This document shows positions 1 to 9,500 of a DNA stretch of 64,000 bases, one piece after another. The DNA is from Trichobilharzia szidati. Lineage: Eukaryota; Platyhelminthes; Trematoda; Strigeidida; Schistosomatidae. Every line of letters starts with the position of its first letter. Position 1 is the first letter of the stretch. Location of the stretch: assembly GCA_944472155.2 (NCBI GenBank), contig OX235279.1, forward strand, positions 50,813,564-50,877,563, given 5' to 3'. The notes under the pieces were generated by a model. That model saw only the letters and a list, made by a program, of their open reading frames with translations, was not told where the DNA came from and did no database searches. A program made the position numbers and the translations under genes.

Positions 1-1364
1 AAACCAGAACAGAAGGCGGATGTTTTGACGTTGAAAGAGATCATTTCACCGATTTACTCAGTCTGAAGAATTTCTATCTAAATTTTCTCCAACCCACCCA
101 CGAATTTGGTGGTATAACTGAAGCTGGCAAACATTTTATTACTAGTCACTGGAGTTGGTGAAGAAATCGAATATGGTTAAATTCCAATAGCTTGAGGTCT
201 CACCTTGTATTGTGTTAAGTGATTAACTCTATGGTAGGTTGTGTTAGAATCTTTGCACAAATAAATGTGTAAGATGCGTATTGGTCCAGGTGTCCATACA
301 CAGCGAGAAGTTTACCTAGACATAATTTATTTCGCGAGTGTGATGACCTTGTTGCATGGATTGTTTGTTCATCCAATAATTGATGCAGATTATATCAGTT
401 ATGAGACTTTGTTAATGAAGAGTAGTGTAAAGTTTTCAGCTGAATTAGTGAATGAGATGAGAATCACTGAAGAATTAAGGCAATCATGAAGTATTTGCTT
501 AATCTGGGGTATAAAATTAGTGAGATGAGATAATAGTTCCATTAGTTAGATTGTGTATTCTGCTGTCAATTGATTTCATTTTTTAATCATGCTTATAGTA
601 TTTCTAATAGTATTGATAACTCTCTGAATAACAAATCAGTATATGTATAATTCGAGATATAATACACCGAGTGCACAATAATTAATTTCGGTCTACTATG
701 CTAATGCTAATGACATCTGTTGTGTTGAGTCGAATGCATACTGAAGATATCAGACAGACACGTCATAACAGAAACTCATGAATAGTTTTGGAATACTATT
801 CGTTAAGAAATTAAATGCTGCATTAGCGTTATATCTAGTTATTTTGTTTTCTGTTTTGTTCCAAACTTTATTAATCCGTAGAAATTATTGTGAGACTGAA
901 GTGTTCAAGCTTTTTTTTCTTCTCCACTTAGGATTAAGTAAAATCATCAAATTAAGTGGGCAATTGCATCAGTGTTGCTAAAACCCACTTTTTAATGCAG
1001 CATTTAGTAATAAATAAATTCAGGATGAGTAGTGTGCAGAGAGTTTTATTCTTACTATCATTATATAGTAGGAAATTTATGAAATGTATTTTCACTGTGA
1101 TAATTTCTTTTGCCATTAGGCTGAACAAGGTTTATTATTGTAGGTGTAGAATTTCAGTCACTATCGTAGATAGGTTGTTTCGGCATAATACACTGACAGA
1201 GTGGCATTAGATGGACTTTTTAAGCACAACGTATTGCTCATAACTGTATTAGCGTATTCACACAATTTGATAACTTACTTTACACAGTCATACTTGTCCC
1301 TATTTTCTTTGAAGTTCTCCTCAAATACATATACGGGACAGGTAGAATGAAAACTGAAAGCAGT
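1..1364. other. AT-rich stretch, nothing recognised
   Basis: No recognisable gene, RNA or mobile element. The open frames here are short (under 90 codons) with no family motifs. Confidence 0.5.
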
Positions 1365-1406
1365 AAGGCGGCCTAATTCAAACTTGGGCTACCGAAAACT
1401 TCCATC
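1365..1406 (+). repeat. short dispersed motif (copy 1)
   Basis: About 40 bp resembling segments at 43541-43580 and 44988-45028. The shared pattern is GGCCTG, a TTAAA-like spacer, GGGCTACC, then TTTCCATC. It also resembles the mid-body of SINE A (38100 and 59250 regions, reading GGCCTGCAAAA then TCTACCGA). It is probably a relic of one repeat family, which I cannot name. Confidence 0.35.
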
Positions 1407-1696
1407 TCTATATTGCATATATTTTCTCTCGTTCGGTTTGTTTTAATCGATTGAGGTATGACCTCTAATGGTATTGTAACAACAGAAGACAAGGGCCAGG
1501 CAACAGAACGTTTATTACGGAAAATCAACGCATATTTATAGATTTTGATGTACATTATTGTAGGTTAATGTTAGTAGAAAATACAGTCTGTTGATTGGTT
1601 GTTTCTCACACAAAGTTAACGTTGCATCTCTTGTGGCTGTGTCGGTTCATCTATATGTTAACTGTATCCGCCTGTCCATCTTGACCTTGTTTTCAC

Positions 1697-2233
1697 ATGA
1701 CTAACATTGACGTCAATTGCTGCCAACCAATTTGGCTAGCAACCATCTCTCACCACAGTATTATCTACTCTCGTGTGTATTTAAAATGTTTACAAGCTTG
1801 TGATTCGCAAGTTCCTACTAAACTTGAGGAAAGGCCTGATTGTAGGTGGCAGTGTGTTCCAATACATGAGATAACTGTTCTTCAATTAAGTCCTTGGGTA
1901 TCAAAATGTACTCCTGAACATCTTACAATTGGCTTTCAGCCAGATATCGCTGATTTGTTTCAGAAGACAAAGCAGATATATCATAATGGAATGGTTTGTG
2001 CTTCAGCTCAGAGATCATTGTGTCACAGGATATACTGTCAATTAATATTTTACTTGAAAATATTGTACGATGGAAAAATATCATGCAATAAACTCCTCTG
2101 GAAATTCTGTACAAAGGCTGTCCGGAAAAAAGATGTTATCCAGCCGTCTGAATACATTGATATGATTACTGGGAATAAATTGTGTTCGAAATATCATCCA
2201 GTTATTAACACTCTATCACTGTGCATTATATGA
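1697..2233 (+). CDS. unrecognised 178-codon open frame, possibly an exon or chance ORF
   Basis: An uninterrupted frame of 178 codons, long for DNA this AT-rich, with a cysteine-rich composition (about 12 Cys). I recognise no domain, signal peptide or catalytic motif. No convincing splice sites or poly(A) signal were seen. The frame ends at 2231-2233, directly inside a block resembling a hammerhead-SINE 3' half (2221-2290). The final codons may therefore be repeat-derived and the whole frame may be a decayed element. Transcript data would decide between exon and chance frame. Confidence 0.2.
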   Translation: MTNIDVNCCQPIWLATISHHSIIYSRVYLKCLQACDSQVPTKLEERPDCRWQCVPIHEITVLQLSPWVSKCTPEHLTIGFQPDIADLFQKTKQIYHNGMVCASAQRSLCHRIYCQLIFYLKILYDGKISCNKLLWKFCTKAVRKKDVIQPSEYIDMITGNKLCSKYHPVINTLSLCII

Positions 2234-2290
2234 GGAAAACTTATCCAATATGAAATGCGCATCCTGGATTCCACTGCTAGTCACCATCCA
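2221..2290 (+). mobile_element. Sm-alpha-like SINE fragment with 3' half of a hammerhead
   Basis: From 2252 the sequence reads GAAATGCGCAT then CCTGGATTCCACTGCTAG. This matches, from memory, the 3' half of the schistosome Sm-alpha hammerhead: conserved GAAA, short stem III, cleavage triplet, then the stem I 3' strand. Upstream, TATATGAG stands where CTGATGAG is expected, so the first core strand is damaged and this copy is probably inactive. The tRNA-like head is not visible. Confidence 0.45.
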
Positions 2291-2299
2291 CCAATTAAC

Positions 2300-3009
2300 T
2301 TCTAATATGAATACAGTTTATATTTATAAAAGCGTAGATTATTCCCAAGAATTTTGTTCCCTTGCATTTAGTCTCTAATTATTATTATTATTTTTAAACT
2401 ACATTTCCTCGTGCTAAAAATAGCTGGGATTGTTAATGTGTTATAATTTCATTCACATCAAGTGGTCGTAGTAAACTGTCTGTCAATGCTTATTTATAAT
2501 TCTGTTCACATGGTTATGCTGTATATTTATCGAATTCATCTTTTACCATGTATTGAATGCGAAACAATGAATCATTTTGCGTTACAATTCCAAACGCACA
2601 CGTCATTTCTGAGTGAAACAAAAACATGTAGGATGATTTACTATAAACTATCAAATCTCATGCCTGAATATACACTGTATGAAATGGTATATTCTAAATC
2701 AGCGTGATACTCTTAGAATCCTACTGTTTCTTATTGTGTAAAATAAAATAAGGAAACTAATGGGGAGAAATTTATCAACGAACTTATCTTTAGGATGAGT
2801 ATTTATTTAGTGATTGATTACATTTAAATTAAATTATAACCTGTCAAAATGCTTATATAAGTGATTATGATATTAATAATAATAATAATTATTATTAATA
2901 ATAACAGTAACAGTGGAACTAAATATGTTACAATGCAGAATATCAAAAACACTCCGGTGATAAAAAGTTGTCTTTTATTTTGAATAAGGAACGAACGAAC
3001 ATAGTTGCA
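2300..3009. other. AT-rich gap with an AAT/ATT palindromic microsatellite
   Basis: Nothing recognisable apart from an (AAT)n run turning into (ATT)n at about 2871-2904, which can fold back on itself. Confidence 0.5.
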
Positions 3010-3493
3010 GGCTAATACGACGAGCTCGCTTTATTTCGTGGATTCTCTTCAACTGTATACATCCTAAATGAATCAATTATATGTTACAAAATGGTATCTG
3101 AACACACTTTTTACAATGATTTCTTGTCATAGATAGGAAGCACAGGCAATAAAATTTCACAGGTGATGTAAGCAGACAATTACTTAGTGTTAAAAGAGTA
3201 ACTATTTGCATAGTAATTAGACGAAGGGGTGTAGTTCTGATTTCTCTTGGACACAAGGATGCACTAGAGACAGAATACAAGATAGATCAACAGAGTTAAT
3301 TTATACGTATTTTGGTAGAGAATTCATGAGGGTAGGGGTGAGTAGTGAAGTAAAATTATAAAGTAGGTAAAATAATTTAATTTGGTAGATTTTGAAACCT
3401 AATAGTGAGTTCAACTCAGTGAGTGAAAATCAAAATCAAAACTGAGTTGAATGTTATGCAACAGAACAAAACACACGACCAAAACAATTACGG

Positions 3494-3875
3494 TTACCAG
3501 GGTAGTGAGTGATTAGTCACATTATCTTTCTGTATATGGAGGTTGAGTCGAAATCTTTTGATGGCAATGGCTTCTGAAAGCCGAAGTAACCATGACTTTT
3601 TCTGTGTATTGATTATTTTGAAAGCCGCCTTAGTTTCCAATGTATGTTCCTTGGCAATTAGGTGTCTGGCAATTGCTCTTGAGAACAATTTGCTGCCTTT
3701 TACTTAATTGATAGCATTTTCTTTAACAAGAACTCTTATCATTTATTGATTTTCATTTTTAACGGTTTTTGAAACCAAGTAAATGTGTGATTAGATTGTT
3801 CGAAATATATATAGCGCAAATACATCACATTTTTCATATAATCTCCGTCTTCTAATAATGCTATCCAAACAATGA
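3494..3875 (-). mobile_element. PLE-A: Penelope-like nuclease fragment, minus strand
   Basis: The minus-strand frame at 3688-3494 encodes about 64 residues matching the C-terminal part of the PLE GIY-YIG nuclease. It aligns with the same region of PLE-B through landmarks such as RHLIAKEHTLETKAAFKI, the block LRLSEAIAIKRFRL, and a terminal LPW. This tail (a histidine-hydrophobic block, then an AIAI-type helix, then LPW) recurs in most PLE copies of the window. The reverse transcriptase is missing. At the 5' side of the fragment, 3813-3875 resembles the right arm of PLE-C (29840-29905), so the fragment may also have carried an inverted terminal arm. The 3' end probably lies near 3010-3060. Confidence 0.7.
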
Positions 3876-3967
3876 TTTGTATTTCTTTCTAGAAAAAACA
3901 CAGACTTTATTTAAACCGTTTACCCACGAGCCTAATAAACTACTTCTTTTAGTCGTATACTATTCAT

Positions 3968-4095
3968 TTAAAAGTCAGTCTGAACGAAGAATATTCTTTT
4001 CAATAATTTCTCTTCAGGTTCTTACAATTATAAAATATAATATTTGTTGTCATTACAATAAAGGCCAGTTATGCGGCAGATACATTTTTAACGTA
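3968..4095 (-). repeat. PLE-B left arm, inverted copy of the 3' end
   Basis: 128 bp, the reverse complement of 6024-6151 with about two differences. On the minus strand it carries an intact hammerhead-like core, CTGAAGA (4017-4011), whereas the right arm has CTAAAGA. Confidence 0.9.
3982..4021 (-). ncRNA. minimal hammerhead-like motif, PLE-B left arm
   Basis: Read on the minus strand: GAAC (stem I), CTGAAGA (matches CUGANGA), nine bases GAAATTATT (weak or no stem II), GAA, the palindrome AAGAATATTCTT (stem III), C (cleavage position), GTTC (stem I partner). All core residues of a hammerhead are present in order. Stem II is at best a G-U plus an A-U pair. PLE terminal repeats are known to carry minimalist hammerheads thought to act as dimers, and the palindromic stem III fits that. 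Activity is not shown. Confidence 0.5.
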
Positions 4096-5505
4096 CCCCT
4101 ACGCCCCATACTAGACATGTCTCATTTACCCTATCACGAGACGGCGAAGTGGCTCGTACAGCTACTTCAACCCTTGCATGACGAGTTAGTAAAGCATAGC
4201 GTCAAGGATACCTTTCAATTTATTGATAAGATCAAAAACTTGAACGCAACTGGCAAATACATGGCATCACTTGATGTTTCATCTCTATTCACTAATGTGA
4301 CTCTAGTGGAAGCCATCGATTATATCTGCGAATAGATTATAGAAAAGAAATTGTGCACTGATATTCCGACTAGTAATCTGAAACAACTACTTGTTAAATG
4401 TACAGCAAATGTTCAGTTCCTGTTTAATAATGAAATATACAGACAGATTGATGGAGTGGCCATGGGATCCCCACTGGGACCTATTTTCGCGAATATATTT
4501 CTAGCAAAACTAGAAAATAGTCCGTTGAAAGAGGAAATAGCAAATATGGAAATGTATTGTCGTTACATGGATGACACTTTTGTAGTGTACGATGAAGGGT
4601 TAAGTAGTGATTTGATTTTGAGCAACTTCAATAATGCTCACCCAGCGGTCCATTTCACCTACGAAGGAGAATGCAACGACTCTCTACACTTCCTCGACGT
4701 CCTACTAACGAGAAGAGAGGATAGTTCCGTCAAAAGAACCATATTTAGAAAGCTAGAGACCAAAGCTCAGTATACACACTTCCTTAGCTTTGTACCGATG
4801 AAATACAAACGTAATCTGATCAGATGCTTAGCATTTAGAGCGAGGTCTATTTGTTCCGAAGACTGTGTAGAGAAAGAACTCCAGGTTATCCGAGACATTC
4901 TAAGCGAGAACGGATACCCAGAGAAGTTCATTAAAGCCAAAATAGGTTACAATAGTCGTAAACATGAACTGGCAACGGTGGAGAAAAAGCCTCTGTTTTT
5001 ACATCTCCAATTCAAGGGAGATACTCCTGCGGAGATTCTATCGCGACGTTTAACCAGGGCGATCAAGAAAACTTTCTACTCTGCACGTCTGTGTCTATCC
5101 TTCAGTAGCCGTCCAATGTTCACCCAGCAACTCAAAGATGTCTTACCTAAGCTTAGCTCTTCTTCATGAATATACCATTTCAACTGTTCCTGTGGTTCAA
5201 GTTATATAGGGCGCACGATTAGGCAGGTTCGTCTACGGGTTCGAGAACATTTACCAGCTTGGTTCAGCAGGGGGGAAATTAAGTGCACAAAAAGCTCGAT
5301 CCTGTCACACTTGGTCGATACTGGACATCATATCGATGTCAACACAGCTTTCAGGGTTATATACCGAATTCCGAAGTCGTTATCACGTACAGTTCGCTTA
5401 CGTCTTCTACACATAGCTGAAGCTGTTGCAATAAGATCGACTAAACCGGAACTTTGTATCCAAAATAACACGTCCAGACTCTGTTCCTACCATGGCCAAA
5501 CTTAG
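4096..5505 (+). pseudogene. PLE-B reverse transcriptase and GIY-YIG nuclease, 5'-truncated, two stops
   Basis: Telomerase-like PLE reverse transcriptase followed by a GIY-YIG nuclease; together these would copy element RNA at a nicked chromosomal target. RT motif A is visible as SLDVSSLFTNV (near 4266-4300), then GVAMGSPLGPIF (near 4455), and catalytic YMDD near 4566. The PLE thumb region follows with FLDVLLTRREDSS and YTHFLSFVPMKYKRN. After it comes the nuclease start CSCGSSYIGRT (near 5187), then the helix AEAVAIR and the C-terminal tail. The reading frame is constant throughout but is broken by in-frame stops at 4333-4335 (TAG) and 5167-5169 (TGA), the second exactly between RT and nuclease. 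No initiator region remains, so this is a dead copy. Few stops in about 1.4 kb suggest moderate age. Confidence 0.85.
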
Positions 5506-6023
5506 ACTGATGATTCTTCTTCTCACCAAGAGTGCTCCTTCCCCTTAACACTCTTGGCATTTTTTTCCTTTGCTTATTATTACAAATATTATTATTACAA
5601 TTATAATTATTGTTAATATTATTATTATTCGTCATAATTTATGCCCTTCATGCAAACATCCTCTCAATACTATCGAATTTTTCCATTTATACTATCCGGA
5701 CTTATTATTAGTGATATTATCTCTTTTCTCAATATATGCCTCCACCTGTTTCATTTCACATATTCCTTAGTTCATTATGAACCTCTCATTGCAGTTTTAC
5801 TATCTCCTGTTTAACACAGACCACTTTGTGCTAGCCACTCACCTGACACCTTTTATAACCTTGAACTGACTTGTCAATTTTCCTACCCCACACTCTACAA
5901 ATCTATTATGATTAATCACCATTGTCTCCCGTTTTACAATATTTTGTAATCGAATTCAGCCTAGCACGTTTGTCACACAAATACGACTATTTATTTTGAC
6001 ACCCTATAACTAATCTGTTATTC

Positions 6024-6151
6024 TACGTTAAAAATGTATCTGCCGCATAACTGGCCTTTATTGTAATGACAACAAATATTATATTTTATAATTGTAAGAA
6101 CCTAAAGAGAAATTATTGAAAAGAATATTCTTCGTTCAGATTGACTTTTAA
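6024..6151 (+). repeat. PLE-B right arm, 3' end of element
   Basis: Partner of 3968-4095 in inverted orientation. It ends just after the conserved terminal block TTATTGAAAAGAATATTCTT, which also ends PLE-H in variant form. Confidence 0.9.
6098..6137 (+). ncRNA. hammerhead-like motif, PLE-B right arm (core mutated)
   Basis: Same layout as the left arm: GAAC, CTAAAGA, nine bases, GAA, palindromic AAGAATATTCTT, C, GTTC. The core reads CUAAAGA where CUGANGA is needed, i.e. the invariant G5 has become A. This copy is predicted inactive. Confidence 0.45.
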
Positions 6152-7044
6152 TTCATAATATGGGAATTTCGCACACTATCAAACCTACTATTCATTTGAC
6201 ATCTGCATAAATAGTCTATGAGTATTTTAATTCAGTTTAGAATAAGGGTGAAAATCAGTTTGGTGTTTTTTGATATCTGGTTATGAATGTATTGCCACCA
6301 GACTTACTAATTGTCATACTCAATAATTGCTAATCAAGTCAGTGCAGGTAGTATCACAGACTAGATTAAATCGTTAAATATTATTTTAAGTATTTCTTTA
6401 ACTTAGTGAACATTCAGATGAAACATGTATATCACCTGGTAGGTAATCAAATGACCAGACGGTAAATGATAACCTTTAAGCAAAACATTGAAGCTATTAC
6501 TTCAATATATTTTTATGGGTCAGTTACTTAAATGGCTGTGATTCTGTATAAAATCGTATTCAGGAAGTGAATCTCAAATTAATTTTTATTCCTGCTTTGA
6601 AGTGCTAAAGCAAAGGGTAAATTCATCATTCCATTGTTCTAATGTTATATTGTGTTAAATGGTGTTATTTAAGCGAAGTTGACTGACAGGCAAAATTTTG
6701 TTGTGTTTTTTAGTATCATAGTTATCCATCTGCAAAAACAACTTCCTCGCCAAGTATTTGAATTTAAAAAGTAAGTTTTGTTAGCTTCGAAACAAAGTCA
6801 TTCAATAAACATTCATAAGTGGTATATAGAATTCGAGAATTCCAACTCCTTTCTCAGACGATGAATTAATTATTTAAGAGGCCACTTTGAGTGATATAGC
6901 ATGAATCTACTTTAGTTTCATCTAAAATAAGGATGTAAGTGTTATGCAAAGTGAGAACCAAAGATCAGTAATAGATTTATTACAACTTAACTACCTCACT
7001 AAACAATGACTGTATTAATAACAAATAATACTCTAGTAATTAAC
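6152..7044. other. AT-rich gap, nothing recognised
   Basis: No frames with family motifs and no repeats that I can place. Confidence 0.5.
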
Positions 7045-7625
7045 AGAAGACGGGGGTGATGAAGATAATCAACCAAACAAGGATGACATCAACCAGCACC
7101 AGTCACCATCTACGGGAGAGACTTGAGTGAGGTCACTTCATTCACTCATCTAGCCAGCATCGTTTCAACCACAGAAGGCGGAATGGATGAAGGTGTCAAA
7201 GCCAACCAGCTAGCCGGCCAGCCAGCCAGCTAACTAACCAGTTGTAGACATTTATTAAGAGGTGTCTTCGTTGGCTGGCTACGTACTGAAGATGAAGCGG
7301 CCGACCAGGATGGATTAGCAACAAGAGACTCTGACAACAAACTGACCAAGAATCTATCATTCAACAAATATGCCAGAACAAAATGGAGATTGATCGGTTG
7401 CACTCTGAGGAGACCATCGAATGACATCGCATGCGAGGCCATCGCTTGAGTGGCTATTTCGAGGAATGGCATGTAGGATATCGTGTCTTGAGGAGGAGAT
7501 AAGTGTCTATGGGCAATCATGGGTTCAGCTGAAGAGGACCACAGAAAATAGAAGAAAGCGGAGATGTGTTGTTGAATCCCTTTGTTCTACTCGGAACTCG
7601 AAGGAACAATAATAATAAAAATAAT
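7045..7625 (+). mobile_element. RTE-1: 3' end of an RTE-clade LINE
   Basis: 3' terminal part of an RTE LINE polyprotein, badly decayed. Recognisable pieces are TFIKRCLRWL (7249 region), a KWRLIGCTLRRPS-like block (7382 region), and the terminal ENRRKRRCVVESLCSTRNSK before a stop at 7610-7612 and a short (TAA)n tail. Between the SFTYLGS-type region and TFIKRCLR the usual coding segment is replaced by a CCAG-rich tract (about 7189-7225). RTE-3 and RTE-5 show the same replacement. Reverse transcriptase proper is absent, so this is a 5'-truncated insertion. Confidence 0.75.
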
Positions 7626-8990
7626 TAATTAGCAGAAAACTTTCAGACTTCTTTTAGTACTGTAAGATTTTATAAAACAATGAAATATTTTATTTTGTGC
7701 TTTTCTAGTTTACGGATTATTAAGGCACATTTTAACTTCATTCTTTTGGGATATCATAAAATGTTTTCAGATAGATTGATAAGCTTGTAGGACTTCAAAG
7801 TAAAACCTATAAATACACTACCGATACTATGTCTTCACTGTAAAACAAAAACACTTAAAGCGAAACAGATTTAATTTTCAGTAAATTGCTTTCAAGATTC
7901 AACCGAAATTTTTCAAGTTTTCAGAAAAATGAACAAGACGTCTGTAATGCACTGAACTACGACATTAATTTTATTATTTTAAATAAATTCCATTAGTGTT
8001 TTTGCATAGAATGACAGACTATCATGTTGTTTGAACTGTGAGAGATTGACTCCGTGGTAATATTCAGCAGCATGCATGATCACAAGGGAAAAATCTTCTG
8101 GTTACCAGGTGAGAACGTAATTGTTCAGCCATTCGATAAGGAGCCGATAGCCTATGAATCCATAATCCACTGTTGTCAGACAATACCTATCTCCACACTT
8201 GACTTAGCGAACGTCATCTCACTAGAACGTTCCGAGGTCCATCCCACAGTCAATTACTAATGAGCATTGAATTAATTCTCAGGTGATGACTTTAAGTATC
8301 TGACGAAACCTACCTCTAAATCAGTCGAATCCCAAAGAAGCAACGTTTCCATATTAGAAGAAATAGTTATTTTTACAGCAGACTTATCTGCATTTTCCAC
8401 ATACACTACTTACACTATGACTGTATCAAAAGCAGTATTTAAAGAAATGTTATACGTAGTTAACGTTTACTCAGTCATATCCTTTTTTACTGAGTTATTT
8501 CTTACTTGATTGAAAATGAGCAGGCGATGAAATCAAAACAACACCCATTTTAAAGAGACAGGAAAAATCAACAATTTTAGATCAAAAGGTGAACTCAATC
8601 TGAGTAAATGCTTTAATTTTCTAAAAAAACTCTAAATGCAGGTAAACATAAACATTTGAATGGTATTAAGTGGAGAGTAGAATCATAAATCACATCCATT
8701 TTGATGGCAGTTCATAATCGGAGCTTTTTAAATTAAAGTCATGATATATATCAATCAGCACCTGGAAAATCATTTATATTACTTCAGTGAAAACGTAAAA
8801 TTGAGTGAATTAAGCTAACGTTTTCACAGGCTTACTTCTTGCACCAATTAGTTTGGCTGCCATTGAACTTTATTTTAAAATTCCAAACTTATAACCTTTT
8901 CTGTGGTGTACTGCAATAATAGAAACTAATAAAAAACCTCATTGACTGACTGGTTTCAAAATAGAACTTTCCACAGAAGTGCAGCAGATT
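7626..8990. other. AT-rich gap, nothing recognised
   Basis: A 68-codon frame at 8054-8260 (+) is open but shows no family motif and no splice context. Nothing else is recognised. Confidence 0.45.
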
Positions 8991-9500
8991 GAGTTACAAC
9001 ACTCTCTCTATGTAGCATGCAAAACAAGAGCAGAGAGTACGAAGAAGTTCAAAAGACAAGTAACAAACAGAAGTGTGAGTGAGAGAAAATTATTAGCTAT
9101 ATGGGACAACAATAGAGTTTTCTGGGATATTATAAATCACAAAGAGTGAATGCATCTGCACCACCATTGACAACGACGGTTTTAAGCCATATCACCGATT
9201 TTCTCCAGCCATTGGTATTTACCACCCCGAGTGGAACAACCAGGTAGTATACACCTCCCAACGTGGCTAGCCTGAACTACCTGTTGTGAATTTCATTTAC
9301 TGATGAAGCCATGTTTTGGCTAGGCCACCACTAACTAACCAACTCTTTTCCAACCTGATCCTATGTCACTCAGTTAACATTGCCCGTCAAGGAAGACGAT
9401 AAATGGCTACGCATGCGTAACACATGTTCTAACCGTCTCTATCCGTGCAGCTACTTCACAACCTCGTTGATTGATTTCCCCTCCTTACCTATCACTCGAC
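8991..9500. repeat. unclassified repeat-like segment, possible LINE linker relic
   Basis: 8991-9170 (+) reads as a basic, helix-like peptide containing SERKLLAIWDNN with few stops, reminiscent of the linker between nuclease and RT in LINEs. 9175-9500 is less AT-rich than its surroundings, as the repeats here usually are, but I cannot assign it. Both calls are weak. Confidence 0.2.

Larger units (their letters stand above)
3968..6151 (+). mobile_element. PLE-B: 5'-truncated Penelope-like element with inverted ends
   Basis: Order: inverted 128-bp arm (3968-4095), reverse transcriptase (4096 to about 5150), GIY-YIG nuclease (5170-5505), 3' UTR with an (ATT)n-rich stretch (about 5576-5632), and direct arm (6024-6151). 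The two arms are reverse complements with about two mismatches. The coding part starts in the middle of the RT domain, so the N-terminal third is absent. Compared with PLE-G it lacks the RPDKG region. It looks like a copy truncated during reverse transcription and completed by an inverted copy of its own 3' end. A plus-strand frame runs into the left arm, but that part is arm sequence and not protein. Confidence 0.85.

Noticed and set aside
3012..3056. Hammerhead motif on the minus strand near the presumed PLE-A 3' end (TTGAAGAGAATCCACGAAA)
   Set aside because: C3 is T, stem II is a single pair and the base before the stem I partner does not fit U-H. Similar to the PLE-F block but too weak to call.
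7189..7225. CRISPR-like or minisatellite array (CCAG repeats)
   Set aside because: A degenerate tetranucleotide tract within an RTE LINE, repeated at the same place in RTE-3 and RTE-5; no spacers.
8054..8260. 68-codon gene
   Set aside because: No motif, no start context, length expected by chance.
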